NCBI RefSeq assembly: GCF_003477605.1
Contig: NZ_QUDR01000006.1
Span: 109,729 to 173,728, forward strand
From: Clostridium sp. AF37-5
GTDB lineage: Bacteria > Bacillota > Clostridia > Lachnospirales > Lachnospiraceae
Length of the DNA stretch: 64,000 nt
Reading direction: 5' to 3'
How positions within the stretch are numbered: the first letter of the stretch is position 1; the number at the start of each line of letters is the position of its first letter. The translations under genes were made by a program, and so were the position numbers. Below the pieces are notes generated by a model. That model saw nothing but the letters and a program-made list of their open reading frames with translations. It had not been told where the DNA came from and did not search any database. Shown piece after piece: positions 43,300 through 52,694 of this stretch.

Positions 43300-44142
43300 T
43301 TAAATACGTTCAATTCCGCTATCGGTCAGTTTGATTTTTCCTTCCTTTAACAGCCGGCCGATGGCTCGTTTGAAGGCGGCTTTGCTGATTTTGAATTCAC
43401 GCTTGATAATCTCCGGAGAGGTTTTATCGTGGAATGGCAGGAAACCGCCTTCTTTTTGTAACCTCTCGTAAATAAGTTCAGCGTCTTTGCCCATTTGCAC
43501 TTTTGTCTTTTCCTGTAAACTTAAGGTCAATTTTCCTTCTTCGGTAACTTCTTTGATGCGTGCCCTCACGACATCGCCGATGTGAAGTTCTCTTGTCATT
43601 TCGTTGTGTGGAATTAAAGCGGAATACTGATTGTCCACAGCAACAAATGCACCAAAAGAATCCAAAATTTCATAAATCAAACCTTCTACGTGATCCCCTT
43701 TCTGGTAAGGGCTGTCACAGGAAAGATAGTCATACACCTTCATAGTTGCACATAAACGGCTGCTTTTGTCGATGTATAAAGCGACTAACACGCGTTCACC
43801 CAAGTGAACTTTTTTTGTCTGCTCCTTAAAAGGAAGCAGCAAATCTTTGGCAAGTCCCCAGTCTAAGAAAGCACCAATGCCGGTTACGTCTTTGACTTCC
43901 AAAACCGCAGTTTCACCGAGTGAAAGATATGGTCTTTGTGTGGTAGCAATTAAGCGATCCTCGGAATCTTTGTACAAAAACACCTCGTAAAAATCGCCTT
44001 TTTCGGTCCCTTTTTTTACCTGGTTATTCGGGAGCAGTACTTCCAAATCTTTTTCTTCAAAAGAGCGAAGCATCACACCGAATTTTGTGATTTTTGAAAC
44101 ATACAATCTGGCAAATTTGCCAAGAACTTTTGATTCGTTCAT
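43300..44142 (-). CDS. cvfB: CvfB-like S1 RNA-binding protein
   Basis: About 280 residues. Three S1-like domains are visible (FARLYVSKITKFGVML; VLEVKDVTGIGAFLDWGLAKDLLLP; GLIYEILDSFGAFVAVDNQYSALIP), and a C-terminal winged helix (FHDKTSPEIIKREFKISKAAFKRAIGRLLKEGKI). CvfB (YitL) is a post-transcriptional regulator. Start at ATG 44142, one base after the thioesterase stop and six bases from ggag; an in-frame ATG at 44154 would overlap the thioesterase. The two genes are therefore coupled. Confidence 0.88.
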   Translation of the reverse strand: MNESKVLGKFARLYVSKITKFGVMLRSFEEKDLEVLLPNNQVKKGTEKGDFYEVFLYKDSEDRLIATTQRPYLSLGETAVLEVKDVTGIGAFLDWGLAKDLLLPFKEQTKKVHLGERVLVALYIDKSSRLCATMKVYDYLSCDSPYQKGDHVEGLIYEILDSFGAFVAVDNQYSALIPHNEMTRELHIGDVVRARIKEVTEEGKLTLSLQEKTKVQMGKDAELIYERLQKEGGFLPFHDKTSPEIIKREFKISKAAFKRAIGRLLKEGKIKLTDSGIERI

Positions 44143-44143
44143 A

Positions 44144-44863
44144 TTATTCTCCATTCTTTGTCGGGGTAAATTCGCTGAGGAAATAAGGATTTTCCTCTTT
44201 GTCCGTAAAGACTACATAAAATTTGCCATTTTCACTGGCTGTGCGAATGTACATGGTGTCTCCCATTTTGGCAGCCAGACGAAATTCGGCACGGAATTCG
44301 GAAACTTCAAAATCAATTGGCAGAACATTCACAGCCAGACGAATATACTGTCCGTTGTTTACATGGTGGTTTGTGTCAAGATAATTCTGGCACACATCGA
44401 CTTCTTCGACAAGTGTCAAGTTTTCCGGACATTTTACCTTTCTGGAAGAATATTCCATGTCGTAAGCAGGTTCTGTCGGATAGGCGGCCTTTTCACTGTC
44501 ATCAATTTTTGTTGGCTGACCGGTAGACGGGTCAAAATAAAACCATCTTGAATCGGCGTAGGCAAGAACCTCTTTGTCCGGCGTTTCCATTAAAAAATTA
44601 CGGCATCCGAAAATGCCTTTAAACTGATACGGCCATGTGTGTACTGTGAAACGCTCTCCCATAACCGGGCGGCGTTTGAATACAACATGCCATGCGCTTA
44701 CTAACCAAGCGCGGTTTTTCTTTAATAAATCTAAGGCAGAATGTCCGACGTCCTCGCTGTGAAACAGGCAGCAGTCCTGCATTGCATTTACGGTATCGGA
44801 GACACCGAGCAGTCCGTCCTTATCAATTCTGCTGTAAGATACTCTATCATGATAGGAATACAT
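44144..44863 (-). CDS. Acyl-ACP thioesterase
   Basis: A 239-residue double hot-dog thioesterase that releases fatty acids from acyl carrier protein. Conserved YSYHDRVSYSRIDKDG at the N-terminus, VSAWHVVFKRRPVMGERFTV, and the catalytic-region YLDTNHHVNNGQYIRLA (Asn and His of the active site) are present. Bacterial members usually act on medium to long acyl chains; the chain length cannot be told. Same operon as cvfB, upstream of it. Confidence 0.88.
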   Translation of the reverse strand: MYSYHDRVSYSRIDKDGLLGVSDTVNAMQDCCLFHSEDVGHSALDLLKKNRAWLVSAWHVVFKRRPVMGERFTVHTWPYQFKGIFGCRNFLMETPDKEVLAYADSRWFYFDPSTGQPTKIDDSEKAAYPTEPAYDMEYSSRKVKCPENLTLVEEVDVCQNYLDTNHHVNNGQYIRLAVNVLPIDFEVSEFRAEFRLAAKMGDTMYIRTASENGKFYVVFTDKEENPYFLSEFTPTKNGE

Positions 44864-44990
44864 GCGATTTCCTCCCTTCGTTCAAACAGTTTCATTATAC
44901 TACCCTTACCCGAAAAAAACTAGTGAATTTTTTTTGAAAATGTGGTAATATCAGCTATGAAAACAATGAATAGAAAGGTTGTGTTTTTAT

Positions 44991-45368
44991 ATGAAGAAAA
45001 TTATTTCAACAGATAAGGCACCGGCAGCAATTGGTCCTTATTCTCAGGCAGTAGAGGTAAATGGTCTTGTATTTACATCAGGTGTGATCCCGATTATTCC
45101 GGAGACCGGTGAATTGGTTGAAGGCGGTATTGAAAAACAGGCGGAGCAGGCAATCGGTAATCTGAAGGCGCTGATTGAAGCAAGTGGTGCAAAAATTGAG
45201 GACACGATTAAAACAGTTGTATTCATTAAAGATATGAATGATTTTGCCAAGGTAAATGAAATTTATTCCCGCTTTTTTACGGGAGACTGCCCGGCACGTT
45301 CCTGCGTGGAAGTGGCAAGACTGCCAAAAGATGTTCTGATTGAGATTGAGGCGATTGTTGCGAAATAA
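44991..45368 (+). CDS. ridA: RidA family reactive-enamine/imine deaminase
   Basis: A 125-residue YjgF/YER057c/UK114 family protein that hydrolyses reactive enamine intermediates released by PLP enzymes. IGPYSQAVEVNGLVFTSG at the N-terminus, the catalytic Arg in CPARSCVEVARLPKDVLIEIEAIV and length all match RidA. Start at ATG 44991; the RBS (aaagg) is weak. Monocistronic. Confidence 0.92.
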   Translation: MKKIISTDKAPAAIGPYSQAVEVNGLVFTSGVIPIIPETGELVEGGIEKQAEQAIGNLKALIEASGAKIEDTIKTVVFIKDMNDFAKVNEIYSRFFTGDCPARSCVEVARLPKDVLIEIEAIVAK

Positions 45369-45455
45369 ATAGTCGAATCCTGTAGAATAAATGTAAAATT
45401 AATTTTCTCGGTAAAATTGTGGTAAAAATTAGTAGAAACAATGAGTTTACAAAGG

Positions 45456-45484
45456 TTGACAGATGCGGACAGAGTTGTTATACT
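45456..45484 (+). promoter_or_regulatory. Consensus promoter of the NlpC/P60 gene
   Basis: TTGACA, 17 bases, TATACT, close to the ideal housekeeping promoter, about 90 bases before the start codon. A small tgccgg / ccggca hairpin lies in the leader. Confidence 0.8.
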
Positions 45485-45571
45485 GAAACAAGTATTTAAC
45501 AAATTTGTAACATTTAGAATGCCGGATGAGTTTGAGGCCGGCAGATGAGTGACAATGGAGGGAAGAAAAGT

Positions 45572-47077
45572 ATGCAACACACAAGGCTTGTGAAATGTGC
45601 GTTGGGGGCAGGACTTGTTTTATCCTTTGGAATATTTGGCAAGTATATGGTTTCATCTTCAACTACGATGGGTTCTGAGACGGAACTTGCCGGTATGGCT
45701 TATATGTTAGACCAATACTGTACGATTCAGGTTGGTGCAACACAGTCAAATCCGGAAGCAATTGTAGCGTTTGAGGATATGCCGGGTAACACCAATAATG
45801 GGACAAGCGCAGTAAGTGGTTCTGCTGTCTCGAATGCAACACCGGAGCCGACGAAAGAAGCGACAGCGACGGCGACACCAAAACCGGAATCGGAATATGC
45901 CAATGTTGGTATTTCCATTGCGGCGGATTATGTAAATATTCGTAAGAAACCAAATACGGATGCGGAAATCGTTGGTAAATTGTACCGTGGAAGTGCGGCT
46001 ACGATTGCTAAGACGGAAGGTGACTGGGTTTATATTAAGTCCGGTTCGGTTTCCGGTTATATTATGAAAGATTATCTGGCAATTGGCTACAGTGCAGAAA
46101 AACTGGTAGACCAGTTTGGTACGAAGTGGGCGACCGTTACCACGGAGACGCTTCGTGTCCGCGAGAAAGAAAGTGAATCGAGTAAGATTCTTGACCTTTT
46201 GGCCGGCGATGAAAGTTATGAAGTGCTTAAACATGAATCCGGCTGGGTAAAGGTTCGTGTCGATGGTGATACAACCGGTTATGTCAGAGATGATTATGTA
46301 AAAATCTCAGTTCAGTTTGAAAAGGCTGTATCGATTGAGGAAGAACGCGAAGAAGAGAGAAGAAAAGCGGCAGCAGAGGCAGCGGCGGCAGAGAGTGAAC
46401 GTCCGGCGAAGTCTTCATCGAATTCAGGAAATAGTTCGTCAAGCAGCAGTTCGTCAAGCAGCAGTTCTTCAAGCAGCTCAAGTCATAAATCGTCATCAAG
46501 CTCAGGAAAGAGTTCTTCGAATGGTGGCGGTGGAAGTCATAAATCAAGCAGTGCATCCTCCAGTAATGGCGGCGGTGGTGCAAAAGGAAGTTCCGGCGGC
46601 TCCAGTAACGGTTCCGGTGGTGCAGGTGGAAACAGCAGCTCCGGTGGCTCCAGCAATGGTTCCGGTGGTGCAAGCGGTGGTTCCTCATCGTCCGATGGCG
46701 GCAGCACATTGGGAAGCGGTGACGGTTCTGCAATTGCTTCTTACGCTTTGAAATTTGTTGGAAACCCATATGTATATGGCGGTTCCAGTTTGACTCATGG
46801 TACGGACTGTTCCGGATTTACCATGTCAGTATTTAAGAAATTTGGTATCAGTTTGCCACGTACTTCCGGCGCACAGTCGGGAGTGGGTAAGAAAATCAGC
46901 CCATCCAGCGCAAGAGCCGGTGACTTGATTTTCTATGCAAGTGGTGGACATGTCAACCACGTTGCACTTTGCATCGGCGGCGGCAGGGTTGTACACGCAA
47001 GTAACCCACGTACCGGAATCAAGACAAGTAATATGTATTATCGTAAACCATATTGTGCGAGACGAGTTCTTGGTTAA
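45572..47077 (+). CDS. Secreted SH3b-NlpC/P60 peptidoglycan endopeptidase
   Basis: About 501 residues. Start at ATG 45572, after ggaggg; an in-frame ATG at 45545 lacks an RBS. Layout: signal peptide or N-terminal anchor (LVLSFGIFGKYMVSS), a Pro/Thr/Ala region, two bacterial SH3 domains (about 118-180 and 190-255), a long Ser/Gly linker (about 280-385; bases about 46405-46710), and a C-terminal NlpC/P60 domain with the catalytic Cys in GTDCSGF and His in HVNHVALCIGG plus the later VVHAS. It should cut stem peptides in peptidoglycan, with SH3 domains for wall targeting. Monocistronic. Confidence 0.92.
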   Translation: MQHTRLVKCALGAGLVLSFGIFGKYMVSSSTTMGSETELAGMAYMLDQYCTIQVGATQSNPEAIVAFEDMPGNTNNGTSAVSGSAVSNATPEPTKEATATATPKPESEYANVGISIAADYVNIRKKPNTDAEIVGKLYRGSAATIAKTEGDWVYIKSGSVSGYIMKDYLAIGYSAEKLVDQFGTKWATVTTETLRVREKESESSKILDLLAGDESYEVLKHESGWVKVRVDGDTTGYVRDDYVKISVQFEKAVSIEEEREEERRKAAAEAAAAESERPAKSSSNSGNSSSSSSSSSSSSSSSSSHKSSSSSGKSSSNGGGGSHKSSSASSSNGGGGAKGSSGGSSNGSGGAGGNSSSGGSSNGSGGASGGSSSSDGGSTLGSGDGSAIASYALKFVGNPYVYGGSSLTHGTDCSGFTMSVFKKFGISLPRTSGAQSGVGKKISPSSARAGDLIFYASGGHVNHVALCIGGGRVVHASNPRTGIKTSNMYYRKPYCARRVLG

Positions 47078-47105
47078 ATCTAAGAAGTCATACAACTCGA
47101 AAACG

Positions 47106-47150
47106 AACGCCTGTACGCAGACAATTGTAGTCATGTGTGCAGGCGTTATT
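47106..47150 (+). terminator. Probable terminator hairpin after the NlpC/P60 gene
   Basis: Stem aacgcctg / caggcgtt with further pairing inside, followed by attta rather than a long T-run. The remaining 47151-47329 has no gene. Confidence 0.5.
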
Positions 47151-47329
47151 TATCAACAATTAAAACGACGAAATTGCGATATTTGTTAGTTGTGAACAAA
47201 GTTATAAACATTGTCAACAATTTAAGTAGACTTATGTAGCATGTTTTTGACTATAAGACAAGTTAATTAATTGTATGACAACTTGATGGCACAAGGTTAA
47301 AATGTTTATCTGATTTATGGATTTTTATG

Positions 47330-47358
47330 TTGCCGAACAGAGGTTTTTGTTGTATAAT
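47330..47358 (+). promoter_or_regulatory. hpf promoter
   Basis: TTGCCG, 17 bases, TATAAT, 59 bases before the start of hpf. Confidence 0.65.
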
Positions 47359-47417
47359 ATGATTACGAGATGAGCCAATGGACATCTTGAAACTTATGGG
47401 CAAAGGAGCTGATTAGT

Positions 47418-47945
47418 ATGAACTTAGTAATAAGTGGAAAAAACATTGACATAACGGAAGGATTGCGTGCAGCAGTTGAGGAGAAGATTGGAAAACTCGA
47501 GCGGTATTTCAATGATTCAACAGAAGTTCATGTTACATTGAGCACAGAGAAGAATCGTCAGAAAATTGAAGTTACGGTACCGATGAAAGGAACCATTATC
47601 CGTGCAGAAGAAACAAGCACCGATATGTATGTATCGATTGATTTGGTGGAAGAAGTTATCGAACGCCAGCTTCGTAAATATAAGAACAAGCTGATTCAGA
47701 AAGAGCAGAACGTAGCACAGTTTAGCAAAGGATTTGTTGATGAGGACACATATGATGAAGAAGAAATTTCTATCATCCGTTCTAAAAAATTTGCGATGAA
47801 GCCGATGGATCCGGAAGAAGCCTGTGTACAGATGGAACTTCTCGGACACACGTTCTTCGTTTTCCGCAACTCGGAAACCGACGAAGTAAATGTTGTTTAT
47901 AAGAGAAAAGACAATACATACGGTTTGATTGAGCCGGAATTCTAA
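47418..47945 (+). CDS. hpf: Long-form ribosome hibernation promoting factor
   Basis: A 175-residue long HPF. The N-terminal about 100 residues are the ribosome-binding domain (MNLVISGKNIDITEGLRAAVEEKIGKL); after a linker, the C-terminal about 55 residues (VRSKKFAMKPMDPEEACVQM-type, here IIRSKKFAMKPM) dimerise to pair 70S into 100S ribosomes. RBS aaaggag. In Firmicutes hpf commonly lies next to secA and prfB, as here. Confidence 0.93.
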   Translation: MNLVISGKNIDITEGLRAAVEEKIGKLERYFNDSTEVHVTLSTEKNRQKIEVTVPMKGTIIRAEETSTDMYVSIDLVEEVIERQLRKYKNKLIQKEQNVAQFSKGFVDEDTYDEEEISIIRSKKFAMKPMDPEEACVQMELLGHTFFVFRNSETDEVNVVYKRKDNTYGLIEPEF

Positions 47946-47957
47946 ATGAAAAATAAT

Positions 47958-48026
47958 AATCACCCCCGGTGGTAAGCGGGATATTTGCTTCGCAAATATA
48001 GCTTCCCCCGGGGGTGATTTTATTTT
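47958..48026 (+). terminator. Terminator after hpf
   Basis: A strong two-part stem: cacccccgg / ccgggggtg outside, atatttgc-ttc-gcaaatat inside, followed by attttattttt. Confidence 0.85.
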
Positions 48027-48113
48027 TCGCGAAAAAGGAAGAGAAGAAACGGGAAAAGGGAAGAATCTCTTTCTAAAAATGTATTTTTCTATTCTTTTCG
48101 GGTTTTAATTTTA

Positions 48114-48328
48114 TTTGTTGTCAGATTTTTGCTTAAAGTTGCTCAAGATTCCAGTAATTTAGAAGAACTGCTTTGTGGATTGTGGGTTTTGAGTACGTCG
48201 GTATGTGGCACTGGTAGTTTCAGTGCCCATACCGTTACGCACTCAACAAGCGAAAGCGCCCACAAGACGCAAAGCATTTCTTCTAAATTACGGAAACTGA
48301 AAAAATTAAGCGAACATCTGTCACAAAC
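48114..48328 (+). repeat. Long palindromic repeat, copy E
   Basis: About 215 bp with the same orientation as B and D. Core gagtacgtcggtatgtggcac ... cagtgcccataccgttacgcactcaa. Outer boxes gtaattta / taaattac and degenerate ends tttgttgtcagat / atctgtcacaaac remain. It fills most of the hpf-secA space, ending 32 bases before the secA promoter. Confidence 0.85.
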
Positions 48329-48359
48329 AAAGACAAACCCTGAAAAGAAATAGAAAAGG

Positions 48360-48388
48360 TTGCATTCTCCCCCGACTAATGATAAAAT
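48360..48388 (+). promoter_or_regulatory. secA promoter
   Basis: TTGCAT, 17 bases, TAAAAT, 88 bases before the secA start. Confidence 0.65.
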
Positions 48389-48475
48389 ACCATATTGAGA
48401 CAGTAACGTCTCTTGTTAGGATGTATGGCATGTAGCAGCGAGAAAATGCTAAAAAAATAATTGGAGAGTGACAAA

Positions 48476-51025
48476 ATGGGATTATTTAGTAAGGTTATAG
48501 GAACACATAGTGAACGTGAAGTGAAACGTGTGATTCCGATTGTTGACAAAATTGAATCACTTGAACCAGAAATGGAGAAGTTATCTGATGAAGAACTTCG
48601 TGGCAAAACGGCGGAGTTTAAGAAACGTTTAGCAGATAAAGAAACTTTGGATGACATTTTACCGGAAGCGTATGCGGTTGTACGTGAGGCTTCTAAGAGA
48701 ACCATCGGACTGAGACATTTTCGTGTACAGTTGATTGGTGGTGTCATTTTACATCAGGGACGTATTACCGAGATGCGTACCGGTGAAGGTAAAACGCTCG
48801 TATCTACTCTCCCGGCTTATCTGAATGCGCTCGAAGGAAAAGGTGTTCATATCGTAACAGTAAACGACTATCTGGCAAAGCGTGATGCAGAGTGGATGGG
48901 GCAGATTCATGAATTTCTTGGTTTGACAGTCGGTGTTATTTTGAACAGCATGGACAATGACGAGAGAAGAGAAGCATATAACTGTGATATTACATATGCG
49001 ACAAATAACGAACTGGGATTTGATTACCTGCGTGACAACATGGTTATTTACAAAGAGCAGTTAGTACAGCGTGATTTACACTATGCCATTGTCGATGAGG
49101 TTGACTCGGTATTGATTGACGAGGCGAGAACACCACTTATTATTTCCGGTTCCAGCGGAAAATCGACAAAGATTTACGAGGCGTGTGATAACTTAGTGCG
49201 CCAGTTGAAAAAAGGTACTGAAAAAGAATTGTCCAAGATGGACATTATCATGAAAGAAGATAATAACGAAACCGGTGACTATGTTGCAAACGAAAAGGAA
49301 AAGACAGTAAATCTTACCGAGCAGGGTATCAAAAAGGTAGAGCGTTTCTTCCATTTGGAAAACTTAGCCGACCCGGAAAACTTAGAGATTCAGCACTGCG
49401 TAAACTTATCACTTCGTGCACATGCGTTGATGCATCTTGATAAGGATTATGTGGTAAAAGATGACCAGGTACTTATCGTAGACGAATTTACCGGACGTAT
49501 CATGCCGGGAAGACGTTATTCGGACGGTTTACATCAGGCAATTGAAGCAAAAGAGCATGTAAAAGTGAAGAGAGAGAGTAAAACTCTTGCCACAATTACA
49601 TTCCAGAACTTCTTTAACAAATATGATAAGAAATGTGGTATGACCGGTACCGCTCTCACAGAGGAAAAAGAGTTCCGTGAGATTTACGGCATGGACGTTG
49701 TTGAAGTGCCGACAAACTTGCCGGTAAAACGTATTGACCACAACGATTCCGTATATAAAACAAAACGCGAGAAATTGAATGCAATTGTTGAAGATATTGT
49801 GGCAAGTCATGAAAAAGGACAGCCGGTACTTGTTGGTACGATTACGATTGACGCTTCGGAAGAATTGTCACAGTTGTTGAAAAAACGTGGAATTCCACAT
49901 AAAGTATTGAATGCAAAGTTCCATGAACTTGAGGCAGAGATTATCGCAGATGCCGGTCAGATTGGAGCAGTTACGATTGCGACAAACATGGCTGGACGTG
50001 GTACAGATATTAAACTGGGCGAGGGCGTAACCGAACTTGGCGGTTTGAAAATTATTGGTACAGAACGTCATGAATCCCGCCGAATTGATAATCAGCTGCG
50101 TGGTCGTGCCGGACGTCAGGGAGACCCTGGTGAATCGAAATTCTACATTTCGCTGGAAGATGATTTGATGCGTTTGTTCGGTTCCCAGAATCTGATGCAG
50201 ATGTTTAATTCGCTTGGTATGCCGGAAGGCGAGCAGATTCAGCACAAGATGCTGAATAAAGCGATTGAGCGTGCACAGAAGAAGATTGAGAGCAACAACT
50301 ATGGAATCCGTAAAAATCTGTTGGAATATGACCAGATTAATAACGAGCAGCGTGAGATTATTTATGCAGAGCGCCGCAAGGTGCTCGATGGCGATGACAT
50401 GCGTGATACTATTATCAGCATGATTGATGAACTGGTTGAAAAATATGTCAATATGGTAATTGGCGATGACCAGGGACCTTCCGAGTGGAATTTGAAGGAG
50501 TTGAATGAAATTCTCATTCCGATGATTCCGGTTAAACCGGTTACCGGAGAGGGTTGCGGTTCAAAACAGGAATTGATTCAGAATTTGAAAGAAGAGGCTC
50601 TTCGTCTGTATGAGACAAAAGAAGCAGAATTTCCGGAGCCGGAGCAGATTCGTGAGATTGAGCGTGTCGTTATTTTAAAAGTAACGGATAGCCGCTGGAT
50701 GGATCACATAGACGATATGGATCAGCTTCGTCAGGGAATCGGACTTCAGGCATTTGGACAGAGAGACCCGGTTGTCGAGTATCGTTTACAGGGCTATGAT
50801 ATGTTCAACGATATGACGGAGTCCATTCGTGAAGAGACGGTTAAGATGCTGATGCATGTCCGCATTGAGCAGAAGGTTGAGCGTGAGCAGGTTGCTGAAG
50901 TGACAGGAACCAATAAAGATGATTCGGCAAATGCACCGATTGTCCGTAAATCGGAAAAAATCAGCCGAAATGCACCGTGCCCATGTGGTTCCGGGAAAAA
51001 ATACAAATATTGCTGTGGCAGATAA
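48476..51025 (+). CDS. secA: Preprotein translocase ATPase SecA
   Basis: An 849-residue motor that drives secretory proteins through Sec[21 protein letters not shown] at the N-terminus, Walker [28 protein letters not shown] (Walker B), [31 protein letters not shown] and the C-terminal zinc motif [13 protein letters not shown] are all present. Start at ATG 48476, eight to nine bases from ggag. Gene order hpf-secA-prfB is the normal Firmicutes arrangement. Confidence 0.97.
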   Translation: MGLFSKVIGTHSEREVKRVIPIVDKIESLEPEMEKLSDEELRGKTAEFKKRLADKETLDDILPEAYAVVREASKRTIGLRHFRVQLIGGVILHQGRITEMRTGEGKTLVSTLPAYLNALEGKGVHIVTVNDYLAKRDAEWMGQIHEFLGLTVGVILNSMDNDERREAYNCDITYATNNELGFDYLRDNMVIYKEQLVQRDLHYAIVDEVDSVLIDEARTPLIISGSSGKSTKIYEACDNLVRQLKKGTEKELSKMDIIMKEDNNETGDYVANEKEKTVNLTEQGIKKVERFFHLENLADPENLEIQHCVNLSLRAHALMHLDKDYVVKDDQVLIVDEFTGRIMPGRRYSDGLHQAIEAKEHVKVKRESKTLATITFQNFFNKYDKKCGMTGTALTEEKEFREIYGMDVVEVPTNLPVKRIDHNDSVYKTKREKLNAIVEDIVASHEKGQPVLVGTITIDASEELSQLLKKRGIPHKVLNAKFHELEAEIIADAGQIGAVTIATNMAGRGTDIKLGEGVTELGGLKIIGTERHESRRIDNQLRGRAGRQGDPGESKFYISLEDDLMRLFGSQNLMQMFNSLGMPEGEQIQHKMLNKAIERAQKKIESNNYGIRKNLLEYDQINNEQREIIYAERRKVLDGDDMRDTIISMIDELVEKYVNMVIGDDQGPSEWNLKELNEILIPMIPVKPVTGEGCGSKQELIQNLKEEALRLYETKEAEFPEPEQIREIERVVILKVTDSRWMDHIDDMDQLRQGIGLQAFGQRDPVVEYRLQGYDMFNDMTESIREETVKMLMHVRIEQKVEREQVAEVTGTNKDDSANAPIVRKSEKISRNAPCPCGSGKKYKYCCGR

Positions 51026-51071
51026 GCAGTGAATGACTGCGTTTGCATAAAAAAATTAAGGTGGTGATTTT

Positions 51072-52176
51072 GTGGTTGAATTGGATAACATCCGAATCGA
51101 ACTGAGCAGTTTTGAAAAACCACTTCTGGAAGTAAGGGATTCACTTTAACTTAGCAGAGAAAAAGTTAAGGATTGAAGAACTTGAGAGAAATATGGAAGC
51201 ACCTGACTTTTGGGACGATGCCGAGAAGGCAAGTGCGGATATGAAGGAATTAAAGGACTTAAAGAGTATTGTTGAACGTGCCGATGCACTCAGCATGGCG
51301 TATGACGATATTATGACGCTGATTGAGATGGGGAATGAAGAGGCGGATGAGTCACTGGTTCCGGAAGTTGAAAATGAGTTTGTGCAATTCCAGAAGGAAT
51401 TTGAAGATTTACGAATTACAACGATGCTTACCGGTGAGCATGATGCCGAGAATGCGATTCTTACCCTGCATGCAGGAGCCGGTGGCACAGAGAGCTGCGA
51501 TTGGGCAAGTATGTTGTGCCGTATGTATGAGAAATGGGCAGACAAACGCGGCTTTACCGTAGAAGTTTTAGACTCACTGGATGGTGATGAGGCAGGACTG
51601 AAATCCGTCACATTGGAAATTCAAGGAGATAATGCTTATGGTTATTTAAAGAGTGAGCACGGCGTTCATCGTCTGGTGCGTATCTCACCGTTTAATGCGG
51701 CGGGAAAACGACAGACTTCGTTTGTGTCGTGTGACGTCATGCCGGATATTAAGCAGGATATTGATATTGAAATCGCAGATGATGATATCCGAATTGACAC
51801 GTACCGTTCGAGCGGTGCCGGTGGACAGCATATCAACAAAACGTCATCGGCAATCCGAATTACCCATTTTCCAACGGGTATTGTGGTACAATGTCAGAAT
51901 GAGCGTTCACAGCATATGAATAAGGATAAAGCGATGCAGATGCTCAAAGCGAAACTTTTGATTTTGCGTGAACAGGAAAATCTTGCAAAAGAATCCGATA
52001 TCCGTGGTGAAGTCAAAGAAATTGGCTGGGGCAGTCAGATTCGCTCTTATGTTATGCAGCCGTACACGATGGTAAAAGACCATCGGACCAATGCAGAGAC
52101 CGGAAATGTTTCTGCGGTATTAGATGGTGATATTGACATGTTTATGAATGCCTATTTGAAATGGATTAACAGTTAG
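51072..52176 (+). CDS. prfB: Peptide chain release factor 2, with programmed +1 frameshift
   Basis: RF2 ends translation at UAA and UGA. The first part starts at GTG 51072 (RBS aaggtgg) and gives 25 codons, ending CTT TAA C at 51144-51150; skipping T51147 continues as AAC TTA GCA to the stop at 52176, giving about 367 residues, the normal RF2 length. An SD-like aaggg (51134-51138) precedes the shift site, as in other prfB genes. The codon-recognition SPF motif (RISPFNAAGKRQ) and catalytic GGQ (SGAGGQHINKTSSA) are intact. The in-frame stop at the shift is UAA rather than the usual UGA. A plain caller would start at ATG 51193 and lose the first 40 residues. Confidence 0.9.
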
Positions 52177-52189
52177 AAGGGGATAAGGT

Positions 52190-52666
52190 ATGAAAGAAGT
52201 CGTTACATTTTTTTTGAGTGGCAAAGAATACGGAGCAGATGTTTCCGAGATACAGGGAATTGAAAATTACGTGGAATACGCAAAGGAGCCCGGGCTTTCC
52301 GATGGCTTTTTAGGCATTGTTTCAATCCGTGATGAGTGGGTTCCTTTGCTAAATCTGAAAAAGAAACTGGTTCTGCCGCCGGTGCCCGTAACAGGGGAGA
52401 CCAAGTATCTGGTGTTTCAGCTGCCGCAGGGGAAAGCAGCCGTTTTAGTGGATGGTGTTTCGAATATTATTCAGGCGGATGGCGATGAAATACAGGATTT
52501 CCCGGCACTTGTGCACACGAAAAAGACGGCGTATGCCGACTTTGTGGTAAACCACAAGGGACGGTTGATTCTTAGTATTAATCCGGGAAGCCTTCTCACA
52601 AAAGAAGAATGGCAGGAAGTTGATAAAGTGCTGAAAAGCAAAAGTGAAGAGTCTAACGAAGAGTAA
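52190..52666 (+). CDS. cheW: CheW-like chemotaxis coupling protein
   Basis: A 158-residue CheW domain (KEVVTFFLSGKEYGADVSEIQGI, GFLGIVSIRDEWVPLLNLKKKL, LILSINPGSLL) that links receptors to CheA in chemotaxis. Contains no additional domain. It starts 13 bases after prfB and runs into hom; a cheY/cheX-like pair lies 2 kb away on the other strand. Confidence 0.87.
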   Translation: MKEVVTFFLSGKEYGADVSEIQGIENYVEYAKEPGLSDGFLGIVSIRDEWVPLLNLKKKLVLPPVPVTGETKYLVFQLPQGKAAVLVDGVSNIIQADGDEIQDFPALVHTKKTAYADFVVNHKGRLILSINPGSLLTKEEWQEVDKVLKSKSEESNEE

Positions 52667-52694
52667 GACTTTTGATTTGGAAATGGAGGAAAAA

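Noticed and set aside
46405..46710. CRISPR-like or tandem-repeat array
   Set aside because: The repeats are codon-level Ser/Gly runs inside the NlpC/P60 gene with no spacers.
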